Part shown: one piece after another, positions 14,444 through 21,766 of the stretch
Numbering within the stretch: the stretch's first letter is position 1
How the letters are laid out: each line of letters starts with the position of its first letter
NCBI GenBank assembly: GCA_964392415.1
Contig: CAYMPL010000031.1
Span: 1 to 21,766, forward strand
Direction of reading: 5' to 3'
DNA: 21,766 bases
Source: CAYJMQ01 sp964392415
Lineage (GTDB): Bacteria > Bdellovibrionota > JACOXK01 > 2-02-FULL-40-11
Notes under the pieces: model-generated
Seen by the model: only the letters and a program-made list of their open reading frames with translations
Told to the model about the DNA's origin: nothing
The model's database searches: none
Position numbers and translations under genes: made by a program

Positions 14444-16009
14444 ATGCTACTGAATTCTAAAATGGCGTTTAAAAACGAACCCTATACAGATTTCAGCAAA
14501 GATAAAAACAAGCAGGCGATGCGCGCGGCCCTGAACCGTGTCAGAAACGAGCTTGGAAAAGAGTACGGTTTGATCATCGATGGCAAAAGAGTTTCAGCGC
14601 CACAGACGTTCTTCTCTCTCAATCCGGCCAGGAAAGAGCAAAAAATCGGGATTTTTCATGAGGCGGATGAATCCCTGACTGAAAAGGCGATTGATGCGGC
14701 TCAAAGCGCCTTTGAAAGCTGGAAGTCGACACCGGTGGCACGTCGAATTCAGTGCCTTGACCGAATGGCCAATCTCATGGAAAAAAAGCGCTTCGAACTC
14801 ACGGCCTGGATTATTCTTGAGATCGGAAAATCGTGGGGAGAAGCCGATGGCGAGGTGTCGGAAGCGATCGACTTTATCCGATATTACGCTGAAGAAATGT
14901 CCCGTTTTTTGAGATCACCCAGACTCGTGCCGCTCAAAAACGAAAAAAATGAGATGCGTTACATTCCCTTGGGTGTGGCCGCCATTATCACCCCCTGGAA
15001 TTTTCCGCTGGCAATTCTTGCGGGAATGACATCGTCTGCGATCGTCACCGGCAATACTGTTGTGATTAAACCTTCCGAATATGCGTCGGCTGTCGCGCAT
15101 CAGTTTATGAAAATAGCGGCGGAAGCAGGGGCGCCTGCCGGGGTGATCCATCTTTTAACTGGACGGGGCTCCCTGGTTGGAAAATATCTGGTTCGCCATC
15201 CAAAGATCCGGTTTATTTCCTTCACCGGTTCCAAAAAAGTGGGGGTTGAGATCAGTGAAGTCGCCGCAAAAGTCCCCCCTTCTCAAAAATGGATCAAGCG
15301 TGTTGTGGCTGAAATGGGGGGAAAAGATGCCATCGTCGTCGACAAAGAGTGCCACATCAAAGACGCGGTGAGGGCGGTTGTCCGGTCGGCGTTTGGCTAC
15401 AGCGGCCAAAAATGCTCGGCCTGTTCACGCGTCATTGTTGATGAAAGTATTTATGAACCCTTTGTCAATCAACTGGTTAAAGAAACCAAAGCGCTTCGTA
15501 TTGGAGCTCCCGAAGATTCCCACATGGATATGGGACCTGTCGTCAGCGACGCACAGCTCAGGAAAGCGGCCCAATACATTGAAATTGGAAAAACGGAAGG
15601 AAAGCTTTTAACGGGGGGGAGAATAGATACGCGCCAGGGATATTTTGTTGAACCGACCATCTTTGGCGATGTCGCCCCGACTGCGCGTCTGGCGCAAGAG
15701 GAAATTTTTGCGCCGGTTCTGGTTGTCATCCGTTCAAAGAATTTTGACGAAGCGATCGCCATAGCCAATAACACAGAATATGGACTGACGGGAGCAGTTT
15801 ACACCCGGAATCCACAAAAAATTAAAAAGGCCCGCGAGGAATTTTTTGTGGGAAATCTGTATATTAACCGCGGCTGTACCGGGGCTTTTGTAGGGGCGCA
15901 CCCTTTCGGTGGATTTAATATGTCCGGCACTGATTCCAAAGCTGGTGGGCCCGATTATCTCTTGCAATTTATGCAGGCGAAAACAATTTCGGAAAGAAAG
16001 TCATCCTGA
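14444..16009 (+). CDS. pruA: 1-pyrroline-5-carboxylate dehydrogenase (L-glutamate gamma-semialdehyde dehydrogenase)
   Basis: 521 residues from the ATG at 14444 (weak GAG six bases upstream); a TTG at 14438 and an ATG at 14462 are alternatives. It oxidises glutamate gamma-semialdehyde, in equilibrium with pyrroline-5-carboxylate, to glutamate with NAD, the last step of proline breakdown. The N-terminus FKNEPYTDFSKDKNKQAMRA is characteristic of the RocA/PruA branch (Thermus and Bacillus enzymes of about 515 residues) and absent from most other aldehyde dehydrogenases. Catalytic parts, numbered from 14438, are ITPWNFP with N188 (oxyanion), FTGSKKVG (cofactor loop), AEMGGKDAIV with E292 and GQKCSA with the nucleophile C326. 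It is monofunctional; no proline dehydrogenase gene is in the window. Its last three codons (KSS) and the TGA come from a palindromic repeat. A cytoplasmic enzyme. Confidence 0.92.
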   Translation: MLLNSKMAFKNEPYTDFSKDKNKQAMRAALNRVRNELGKEYGLIIDGKRVSAPQTFFSLNPARKEQKIGIFHEADESLTEKAIDAAQSAFESWKSTPVARRIQCLDRMANLMEKKRFELTAWIILEIGKSWGEADGEVSEAIDFIRYYAEEMSRFLRSPRLVPLKNEKNEMRYIPLGVAAIITPWNFPLAILAGMTSSAIVTGNTVVIKPSEYASAVAHQFMKIAAEAGAPAGVIHLLTGRGSLVGKYLVRHPKIRFISFTGSKKVGVEISEVAAKVPPSQKWIKRVVAEMGGKDAIVVDKECHIKDAVRAVVRSAFGYSGQKCSACSRVIVDESIYEPFVNQLVKETKALRIGAPEDSHMDMGPVVSDAQLRKAAQYIEIGKTEGKLLTGGRIDTRQGYFVEPTIFGDVAPTARLAQEEIFAPVLVVIRSKNFDEAIAIANNTEYGLTGAVYTRNPQKIKKAREEFFVGNLYINRGCTGAFVGAHPFGGFNMSGTDSKAGGPDYLLQFMQAKTISERKSS

Positions 16010-16042
16010 GCGAAGGGCGAAGCCCGTAGCGAAGGATCTCAA
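16000..16042. repeat. Interspersed palindromic repeat, copy 2
   Basis: Begins GTCATCCTGAGCGAAG and ends TAGCGAAGGATCTCAA. The arms ATCCT (16003-16007) and AGGAT (16033-16037) pair, and an inner GGGC-GAA-GCCC hairpin lies at 16015-16025. Compared with the copy at 12963-12992, the variable arm bases changed together (ATGCT/AGCAT there, ATCCT/AGGAT here). The TGA at 16007-16009 in the repeat is the stop codon of the dehydrogenase gene, and the unit lies between it and the rhodanese gene. Confidence 0.75.
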
Positions 16043-16059
16043 CAGAAGGAGAAAACAGA

Positions 16060-16470
16060 ATGTTCTCATTTTTCAGAAGAAAACCAAAAAAAGAATCGTG
16101 TTGCGCCTCACGCCCCAAAAGCCAAGAATTTAACATCCCCCTCCTTCCGGATGAACCGCTCTACACGGTTCTTTCTATTGAAGCGGCAAAAAAAATCTAC
16201 GCTGAGCGCAAATCCGACACTATCTGGCTCGACGTCAGAAGCCCGAAGGAATGGAGTAACGGCCGTGTTCCAGGCGCCAAACATATCCCGATCGACCAGT
16301 TGGAGAAACGCGTGAATGAGGTTGGACCAACCGACAAAAAATATATTGTCTATTGCCATACCGGCGGACGAAGCACCACCGCATGTGAGTTCCTAAACAA
16401 ACAGGGCTACCACTCGCTCTACAACATGACCGGCGGCATGGGTGAATGGGACGGTCCGGTAGAACTATAA
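16060..16470 (+). CDS. Single-domain rhodanese (sulfurtransferase) protein
   Basis: 136 residues, ATG at 16060 with AGAAGGAG seven to fourteen bases upstream. The rhodanese fold covers about residues 35-133: TIWLDVRSPKEW (strand and the DVRxxxE motif), GRVPGAKHIPIDQL, and the active-site loop CHTGGRS at 99-105 with C99 as the persulfide-forming cysteine, matching the usual CxxGxR pattern. It ends GMGEWDGPVEL, also typical. Single-domain rhodaneses carry sulfur from various donors to acceptors, so the physiological partner cannot be told. The basic first 20 residues contain a CC pair (14-15) and are not a signal peptide; they may add a thiol or metal site. It follows the dehydrogenase by 50 bases containing a palindromic repeat and may share its transcript. 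Confidence 0.92.
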   Translation: MFSFFRRKPKKESCCASRPKSQEFNIPLLPDEPLYTVLSIEAAKKIYAERKSDTIWLDVRSPKEWSNGRVPGAKHIPIDQLEKRVNEVGPTDKKYIVYCHTGGRSTTACEFLNKQGYHSLYNMTGGMGEWDGPVEL

Positions 16471-16562
16471 GATTCGCTGTTTATCGGCAGAAAAGCATCC
16501 CTTATAGATTCTGCCCTCCCCTCCCAAAAATGATCACCGCAAATTCCTACACTTCTTTTCCC

Positions 16563-16591
16563 TTGACTGATAATGCTTTCTCCGCTAGTTT
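16563..16591 (+). promoter_or_regulatory. Probable sigma-70-type promoter of the small secreted gene
   Basis: TTGACT at 16563-16568 (five of six consensus bases), then a 17-base spacer, then TAGTTT at 16586-16591, which is a weak -10 (three of six). Transcription would begin near 16598, leaving a leader of about 20 bases that contains the ribosome binding site GAAAGGAG at 16605-16612. The spacing is ideal and it lies in the longest gap of the window. Confidence 0.4.
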
Positions 16592-16618
16592 TTTTCTACT
16601 TTTTGAAAGGAGTATCAT

Positions 16619-17008
16619 ATGAAAAAAGGTCTTTTGATTTCACTTCTGTTTTTAACAAATCTCGCCATGGCTGGCGAAATTCCCAATTGCTGGGATCGAC
16701 CTGAAATTGAAGATGGGACGTTTCTTATCACTTTTTCTGCAAACGACGTCACAAAGCAACAACTCGTCGAAATCCTAAATCGTGCCAACGGTCGCCACAT
16801 TGAGGCCCGACAATATCCCATCGTGATGGATGACCTTATCATCATAGCGGTTCAAGCTGCAGACTCTGGTGTCGGTGAATATCGCTTAAGCCGTGAAGAA
16901 TTAAAACAAGCTGTTCGGGAAGAATTAACCCCGATTGCTGAGATTAAAGGAGTGAATATCAGCTGCAATGGCATCGTTCGTCCTCTGCCTCGTCCGGGAC
17001 CGCATTAG
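16619..17008 (+). CDS. Small secreted protein of unknown function
   Basis: 129 residues, ATG at 16619 with the strong GAAAGGAG six bases upstream. The N-terminus MKKGLLISLLFLTNLAMA is a textbook signal peptide with cleavage after AMA, leaving about 111 residues that begin GEIPNCWDRPEI. The mature protein has only two cysteines, one near each end (CWD and ISCNG), which could form a disulfide in the periplasm. The middle is mixed alpha/beta (GTFLITFSANDVTKQQLVEI, then YPIVMDDLIIIAVQAA) and the end is proline-rich (RPLPRPGPH). I recognise no family. A promoter and ribosome binding site of its own and flanking gaps of 148 and 74 bases suggest it is transcribed alone. Confidence 0.8.
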   Translation: MKKGLLISLLFLTNLAMAGEIPNCWDRPEIEDGTFLITFSANDVTKQQLVEILNRANGRHIEARQYPIVMDDLIIIAVQAADSGVGEYRLSREELKQAVREELTPIAEIKGVNISCNGIVRPLPRPGPH

Positions 17009-17037
17009 TCATCCTTCGCTCCGCAATTGAAAGTTAG

Positions 17038-17054
17038 AGCTATCAATGATAGCT
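17038..17054. repeat. Small perfect hairpin between the secreted-protein and typA genes
   Basis: AGCTATC, AAT, GATAGCT: a 7-bp stem with a 3-base loop in the 74-base gap before typA. It is not followed by a run of T on either strand, so it is not a standard intrinsic terminator. Just upstream, 17009-17023 contains TCATCCTTCGCT, whose complement shares AGCGAAGGAT with the interspersed repeats, perhaps a decayed half copy. Confidence 0.4.
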
Positions 17055-17082
17055 TACCCACTTCTCTTTAGAATTCACACAT

Positions 17083-18849
17083 ATGACTTCCATACGAAAT
17101 ATCGCCATTATCGCCCATGTTGACCATGGTAAGACGACCCTTGTTGACGCACTGCTTCGCCAGTCAAAAACAAAATTAAATAAAGAGATGGCAGATACCA
17201 CCTGCATCATGGATAGCAATGAACTCGAGCGCGAAAGGGGGATAACGATTTTTTCTAAAAACGCGTCCATAGAATGGAAAGGAACCAAAATTAATATCAT
17301 CGACACCCCTGGCCACGCCGACTTCGGAGGGGAGGTTGAGCGGGTGTTATCGATGGCCGACGGATGCCTTCTCCTGGTCGACGCCAAAGAGGGGCCGATG
17401 CCTCAAACCCGATTTGTTCTAAAACAGGCCCTTGCCATAAAATTAAAAATTATTGTTGTCATTAATAAGATTGATAAACCGAACGCGCGCCCGGGTGTCG
17501 TCATAGACAAAATTTTTGATCTCTTTGTCGAACTTGGGGCAGAGGAAGATTCGGCCTATTTTCCAGTGATCTATGCAAGTTCCAAATTAGGGAAGGCTGG
17601 ATTAACCCCCGATCTCAGCAGCATGACTGATATTATCCCTGTTTTTGAAACTATTTTAACCGAGGTTCCCGAACCTTCTGTAGACCGTTCAAAGCCTCTT
17701 CAGATGCGGGTCACCATGATTTCTCATGACAATTTCAAAGGGCGAATCGCAACAGGAAGAATTTATAATGGGTCGCTTCAGAATGGACAAGAGGTTATGC
17801 ATATATCCCGGTCAGGGGAGATGAAGAAACATCGCCTCGTGTCGCTGATGACCTTTAGGGGATTAGAAAGAATGGAAGCAGACGAAGCCTCCGCTGGGGA
17901 TGTGGTTGCCATTGCCGGCATCCCAGACATCATGATCGGAGAGACGGTCGCCGATGTGGAAAATCCTTTGGTCCTCCCCCTTTTGGGGATTGAAGAACCT
18001 ACGATCCGGATGACATTTTCCGTAAACAGCTCCCCCTTTGCGGGACAAGAGGGGAAATTCAAAACATCCCGCCAGATTCGTGAAAGGCTTTTCAGGGAAT
18101 TGGAAAAAGATATGGCGCTGCGGGTTCAGGATCTCCCGGATGGATCGTGGCTCGTTTCAGGAAGGGGTGAGCTTCATTTATCTATTTTCATTGAAAGAAT
18201 GAGACGTGAGGGGTACGAATTTCAGGTCTCAAGACCGCAGGTCATTACGAAAGAAATAGAGGGAAAAATCTACGCCCCTTTTGAAAAGGTTTTTATTGAA
18301 GTCCCGGAAAACTATTCTGGTGTTGTCATGCAGAAAATGGGGATACGACGCGCAAAAATCGTCGATATGAAAGCCGACAATGGAATCGTTTTTTACGAAT
18401 TTATCGTCGCAACACGGGAGCTCTTTGGCTATCGAAGCGAGTTTCTGACCGACACCCGGGGGTTGGGAATGATGAATACCCTCTTCTTCGAGTACCAACC
18501 GGATGCTGGTACGGCGAGAGAACGGGAGCGAGGATCTTTGGTGGCTCATGAAACGGGAGTGACCATGGTGTACGGGCTTTTAAACACGCAGGAGCGGGGG
18601 ACGCTGTTTGTGGGACCGGGGGTGGCTGTCTATAAAGGAGAGGTGGTGGGGCAAAATTCAAGGAGTGGCGATCTGCGGGTCAATGTATGCAAGGAAAAAC
18701 ATCTTTCCAATGTGCGCTCAAAGGGAGAAGGGACAAGCGATGATTTTCTCCCCCCCCGTCTCATGGATTTGGAAGATTGCCTGGAATACATCGACGACTC
18801 CGAGCTCGTCGAAATCACCCCGAAAAATATACGGATGAGGAAGAAATAA
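17083..18849 (+). CDS. typA: GTP-binding protein TypA/BipA, ribosome-associated translational GTPase
   Basis: 588 residues, close to the usual 600. TypA/BipA is an EF-G-like GTPase that binds the 70S ribosome and helps 50S assembly and growth under stress or cold. All G motifs are intact: AHVDHGKTT at 11-19, the switch region ERERGITI at 49-56, DTPGHADFGG at 74-83, NKID at 128-131 and SSK at 166-168. A beta-barrel domain II follows (MRVTMISHDNFKGRIATGRI), then the EF-G III/V-like domains (SGRGELHLSIFIERMRREGY, LFGYRSEFLTDTRG) and the TypA-specific C-terminal domain (KGEVVGQNSRSGDLRVNVCK, then NVRSKGEGTSDDF). No strong ribosome binding site precedes the ATG. The gene ends 13 bases from the convergent SUMF1-like gene, with no intrinsic terminator between them. 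Confidence 0.97.
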   Translation: MTSIRNIAIIAHVDHGKTTLVDALLRQSKTKLNKEMADTTCIMDSNELERERGITIFSKNASIEWKGTKINIIDTPGHADFGGEVERVLSMADGCLLLVDAKEGPMPQTRFVLKQALAIKLKIIVVINKIDKPNARPGVVIDKIFDLFVELGAEEDSAYFPVIYASSKLGKAGLTPDLSSMTDIIPVFETILTEVPEPSVDRSKPLQMRVTMISHDNFKGRIATGRIYNGSLQNGQEVMHISRSGEMKKHRLVSLMTFRGLERMEADEASAGDVVAIAGIPDIMIGETVADVENPLVLPLLGIEEPTIRMTFSVNSSPFAGQEGKFKTSRQIRERLFRELEKDMALRVQDLPDGSWLVSGRGELHLSIFIERMRREGYEFQVSRPQVITKEIEGKIYAPFEKVFIEVPENYSGVVMQKMGIRRAKIVDMKADNGIVFYEFIVATRELFGYRSEFLTDTRGLGMMNTLFFEYQPDAGTARERERGSLVAHETGVTMVYGLLNTQERGTLFVGPGVAVYKGEVVGQNSRSGDLRVNVCKEKHLSNVRSKGEGTSDDFLPPRLMDLEDCLEYIDDSELVEITPKNIRMRKK

Positions 18850-18862
18850 TTCGGAAATTGGA

Positions 18863-20128
18863 TTATTTCTCTCCCTTCACCAAGCGGAAACCGATATCGC
18901 CGTTTATAGGGTGGTAATCAGGAAGGCCTCTGTGGCGATAGGCCGATCGGCAGAACTCTGGCGCGACGCGCCAACTGCCGCCGCGGATAACACGGCGCAA
19001 GCTATCTTGCATATAGACATCGAACGTCCACTCCCTGACGTTTCCATGCATGTCATAGAGACCAAATGCATTTGGCGTCTTCTGAGCAACAGCATGGGTT
19101 TGACCTCCTGAGTTGCCGCCAAACCAGCCAAATTCAGAAAGTAAGCGACTATCATCACCGAATGAATAAGCCGGTCCCCCCATCCCACCCTCTTCAAGGA
19201 GTTTAATCCACTCTTCCGTCTTTAATCCCCTCGCCGCAACCTCCCATTCCGCCTCTGTGGGGAGCCGATACTGATAGCGGGCATCTCTTTCATTCAGCCT
19301 TGAAATAAAAAGCTGAACCTCGTTCCAAGACACATTCTCAACCGGATGATTGGGACAGATGGATATTCCATCGATTTCCGTATAGTCCGAGGCACAATAT
19401 TCTTTTTCTTTAAACCGTGACGGATTATTTTCCATCACCTGGTACCATTGAAGCTGGGTCACTTCTGTCGTCTGCATTTCAAAATCTTTTTCCAAAGTAA
19501 CCTTATGGAGGATTTCATCCCCCTCCCTCCCCGATTCAAAATAAGGGCTCCCCATGACAAATGTTCCCGCAGGAATAGTCACAAACTCAGCCTCCATAAC
19601 GCGCTCATCCATGGCAGACATCACCAAAGAAAGGGTCATTAACGCCTCATCCTCTCTCCATTCCCACGCCTTTGCCTTTTCAAGCCTCTCCCTCAAAGCA
19701 AAACAAAAACGCCTATCTTGTGAATAGATAAAAAATATCTTCTGAAAAATTTGAGAAATCCAGGCGTCACCCCCCTCTTCTGGAATTCCGTAAAATGCTT
19801 TCAAGTGATAAAGATCATAGGTTTTCAACGTCACAAGGATCAATCTTTGAAAATCTCTATCTCTCTCTTTGGCTATGGGGTAAAAAAGCGCCGGACCCCG
19901 CGTTTGAAGAAGATATTGAACAGCGCCGCTTCTATCTTCGACAGCCGCCCTTAAAAATTCGAGGAGCGCGCCACGCCTATCCTTTAATGAAGATTGGATC
20001 CGCGTCCACCAGTAGTTCTCATCATAGACGCGGTCATCCGTATCCGAAAAACCGTGAAATGGAACCTGAAATAGAAAAAGAACAAGAAGAAGCAGCATCG
20101 TAAGATTTTTTTTCTGAAAATATGCCAT
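18863..20128 (-). CDS. Secreted SUMF1/FGE-fold protein, probably not a formylglycine-generating enzyme
   Basis: 421 residues. A signal peptide (about 1-28, LLLLVLFLFQVPFHG) is followed by about 150 helical residues of unknown type and a C-terminal SUMF1-type domain at about 182-419: FVTIPAGTFVMGSPYFESGR, FEMQTTEVTQLQWYQVM, HPVENVSWNEVQLFISRLNE, YRLPTEAEWEVAARG, FGLYDMHGNVREWTFD, then RRVIRGGSWRVAPEFCRSAY and DIGFRLVKG. True formylglycine-generating enzymes have two cysteines in the GGSWLCxxxYC segment; here the first position is Val (GGSWRVAPEFC), so the copper-dependent sulfatase activation is unlikely. Many secreted members of this fold have other roles, often ligand binding. AGGAGG lies eight bases before the ATG. 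It follows the helical-repeat gene by 12 bases and shares its transcript. No sulfatase gene is in the window. Confidence 0.88.
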   Translation of the reverse strand: MAYFQKKNLTMLLLLVLFLFQVPFHGFSDTDDRVYDENYWWTRIQSSLKDRRGALLEFLRAAVEDRSGAVQYLLQTRGPALFYPIAKERDRDFQRLILVTLKTYDLYHLKAFYGIPEEGGDAWISQIFQKIFFIYSQDRRFCFALRERLEKAKAWEWREDEALMTLSLVMSAMDERVMEAEFVTIPAGTFVMGSPYFESGREGDEILHKVTLEKDFEMQTTEVTQLQWYQVMENNPSRFKEKEYCASDYTEIDGISICPNHPVENVSWNEVQLFISRLNERDARYQYRLPTEAEWEVAARGLKTEEWIKLLEEGGMGGPAYSFGDDSRLLSEFGWFGGNSGGQTHAVAQKTPNAFGLYDMHGNVREWTFDVYMQDSLRRVIRGGSWRVAPEFCRSAYRHRGLPDYHPINGDIGFRLVKGEK

Positions 20129-20140
20129 AAGAGAAACCTC

Positions 20141-21703
20141 CTAAAACGGGGGAGGGGGTTGTTGCCATAAACGATTTTGAACTTCTGTGATCAATTCATC
20201 GAGGAAATGCGCCAGTTGTTTATTTTCCCTATTTTCAAATTTAAGCTGATAAAGATGAGAAAGAAAATTCGACTCTTCAGAAAGCTTTGACAAGCGCTCC
20301 ACAGGAGAGAGGTGGGCGCTGAGTTCATCCAACAGGTCAAATCCATATCTGGGATCACGATAAAATTCGACAATCTTTGTGAACGTTTCTTTCAAAATCT
20401 CAAGATCTTCAGGGAAGGATTTAAGAAAGGTATGGATGATTCTCCTCTGAGCCGATGGAGAAACCTGATCCCATATCCCGAGGAGAGCATGAGCTGCCTC
20501 TCTGGCGGCTTCTGGATCGTCTAAGCGGCACAACACCAACCATGCGTCAACGGTCAGACTATCAGGTTCAGTGCGGATAAAAGAGAGCATCGCCTGTTTA
20601 AACCTGGATGGAATTTTTGCATCCTCAGGAATGTGAGAAAGAATCAGCCGCCTGGATCGGTCGGTTAATTTAGAACTTAATTCAGCATTTGCCATGACAT
20701 GTCCAACGATCCTATTGCCTATCTTTTTTTTCTCATCATCCCCATGCCTTTTTAAAAAAAGAGCGGCGACCAGACGAAGATTGGGATCTTGATGAGACTG
20801 AAATTGCAAAACCCTCTCAGTCACAGCCTGGAGGAGACGCTCTTCATCCACATAAGGAACCTGATATAATGCCAGGATCAATTCCGCCTGAATCTCACGC
20901 TCTTTTTCTGTCAATAAGCGTTCATATAAAAACCTTCCAGACAAGCCAGCCCCACCTCTGGATATTTCACCCATGGCACAAATCGCATTTTTTTGGATCG
21001 CTACCGGCTCCGCTTCAGCTTTGATGATGGATCCTAAAAACCGTATCCCCGCTTCATAATGCTTTGGATATCGTCTGATCGATCCAGCCAGCGTATCCAT
21101 GAATATCTCTAAAAGCAGCGGATCCTCCAAAAGATCGTTTCGAAAATCGGCAAAATAACTCTCAGAAAGAATCTGAAAGGTGTTTTCTGTCTCCAGCCGT
21201 TCAAGCGCTCGAAGCGCAATCCGTTTTTTAGCCAGCGGGATCCCTCTATCTGTCAAAAGATAGGCAATAACCTTTTTAGAATCCTCCAGGAGAAAAATCA
21301 TCGTTTCCACCGCTTCATGAAAATCCCTTTCCCCTGGAAAATAGCGGCAAGTCTCTCCCCATAAACCGTCGAGAACCAGCTGAAGTTTAGACATTTGGCG
21401 GAACTGAGGAAAATGGTTATAAAACTGTTGAAGCGCATATTTTCTAAATTCATTATCTGGCTGACTTAAAATTTCTCTCAATACAGATTCCTCCTGAAAA
21501 ACATTCTCAAAGTCTTGCTCTAAATCACGGATCCAGTATGACAATTCCGCTTTTTTCATTTCAATGTTGCCATACCGCATTTTTGCCATAGAAAGGTCAT
21601 CTGGAAGACCACGAACAATGGGATTAGAAAAAGCCGATGCCGGATTTTTCATGATCTCGCCATAATTGAAAATCATTCGCTTGAGTTCTTCGAGACGCCC
21701 CAA
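20141..21703 (-). CDS. Soluble helical-repeat (HEAT-like) protein, unknown function, possibly 5'-truncated
   Basis: 520 residues if read from the TTG at 21703; the frame stays open upstream to the G-run that ends the window, so the true start may lie off the contig. An ATG at 21676 is another option. Neither has a clear ribosome binding site. There is no signal peptide or membrane segment. The protein is almost entirely amphipathic helices, with repeat-like units such as PNLRLVAALFLKRHGDDEKK, PVAIQKNAICAMGEISRGG and DPEAAREAAHALLGIWD, which resemble HEAT/ARM repeats and suggest a binding scaffold. The C-terminus is proline-rich (QQPPPPF). It ends in TAG 12 bases before the SUMF1-like gene and may act with it. 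Similarity to the membrane-anchored HEAT protein at 12998-14398 is in style only. Confidence 0.8.
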   Translation of the reverse strand: MGRLEELKRMIFNYGEIMKNPASAFSNPIVRGLPDDLSMAKMRYGNIEMKKAELSYWIRDLEQDFENVFQEESVLREILSQPDNEFRKYALQQFYNHFPQFRQMSKLQLVLDGLWGETCRYFPGERDFHEAVETMIFLLEDSKKVIAYLLTDRGIPLAKKRIALRALERLETENTFQILSESYFADFRNDLLEDPLLLEIFMDTLAGSIRRYPKHYEAGIRFLGSIIKAEAEPVAIQKNAICAMGEISRGGAGLSGRFLYERLLTEKEREIQAELILALYQVPYVDEERLLQAVTERVLQFQSHQDPNLRLVAALFLKRHGDDEKKKIGNRIVGHVMANAELSSKLTDRSRRLILSHIPEDAKIPSRFKQAMLSFIRTEPDSLTVDAWLVLCRLDDPEAAREAAHALLGIWDQVSPSAQRRIIHTFLKSFPEDLEILKETFTKIVEFYRDPRYGFDLLDELSAHLSPVERLSKLSEESNFLSHLYQLKFENRENKQLAHFLDELITEVQNRLWQQPPPPF

Positions 21704-21713
21704 GAAATTCCAA

Positions 21714-21766
<53 letters not shown>

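Noticed and set aside
16486..16515. Possible intrinsic terminator after the rhodanese gene
   Set aside because: A 7-bp stem with a 16-base loop and no following T-run; too weak to call.
17009..17023. Third copy of the interspersed repeat
   Set aside because: Only about ten bases match, in reverse orientation, with no pairing arm; chance or a decayed remnant.
18863..20128. Active formylglycine-generating enzyme
   Set aside because: One of the two conserved catalytic cysteines is replaced by valine and no sulfatase gene is nearby.

Overview
The window looks like a chromosomal stretch from a Gram-negative bacterium of moderate GC content. An outer membrane is implied by a TPR protein with a beta-strand-rich C-terminal half and by several Sec signal peptides. 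The protein styles (HEAT and TPR scaffolds, paired sugar-binding sandwiches, a DUF3344-like secreted protein, short palindromic repeats whose translation reads MLRCTQHD) suggest a deltaproteobacterial or candidate-phylum lineage. That placement is an impression, not a measurement. The right end is a run of 50 G, almost certainly a sequencing or assembly artefact, so the window appears to reach a contig end.

Left part, minus strand, about 14398 down to 1: one long, tightly packed gene run. In order of transcription it has a membrane-anchored HEAT-repeat protein, a fused ABC solute-binding protein and permease, a second MalG-like permease, a GH94-type sugar phosphorylase, a secreted protein with two tandem sugar-binding-like sandwiches and a TIM barrel, a processive GT2 polysaccharide synthase, a TPR and beta-barrel outer-membrane protein, and two secreted proteins, the last cut by the window edge. 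Five junctions overlap by a few bases (four are ATGA, one is a 32-base overlap from a TTG start). Synthase plus TPR outer-membrane protein plus secreted TIM-barrel hydrolase matches the logic of bcs and pga exopolysaccharide loci. Adding a phosphorylase and a sugar importer suggests a locus that makes, exports, trims and recovers a glycan. No transport ATPase is encoded here.

The secreted hydrolase is interrupted by one in-frame TAG at 6473-6475 that falls inside its second sandwich domain, with a G10 tract 35 bases further on. The frame stays open and domain-like across both.

Middle part, plus strand, 14444-18849: a PruA/RocA-type 1-pyrroline-5-carboxylate dehydrogenase diverging from the operon across 45 bp, a single-domain rhodanese, a small secreted protein of unknown function with its own likely promoter, and the ribosome-associated GTPase TypA/BipA.

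Right part, minus strand, 21703-18863: a soluble helical-repeat protein of unknown function, then a secreted SUMF1-fold protein that lacks one of the two catalytic cysteines of true formylglycine-generating enzymes. These two probably form a separate unit.

Palindromic elements sit at gene edges: a 149-bp inverted-repeat element at 7392-7540 that supplies a start codon, a hairpin at 11644-11668 inside the linker of the transporter fusion, and two copies of a short interspersed repeat (12963-12992 and 16000-16042) whose arms covary. No tRNA, rRNA, CRISPR array or transposase was seen. No gene-free stretch exceeds 300 bases; the longest, 16471-16618, holds a weak hairpin and the promoter and ribosome binding site of the small secreted gene.
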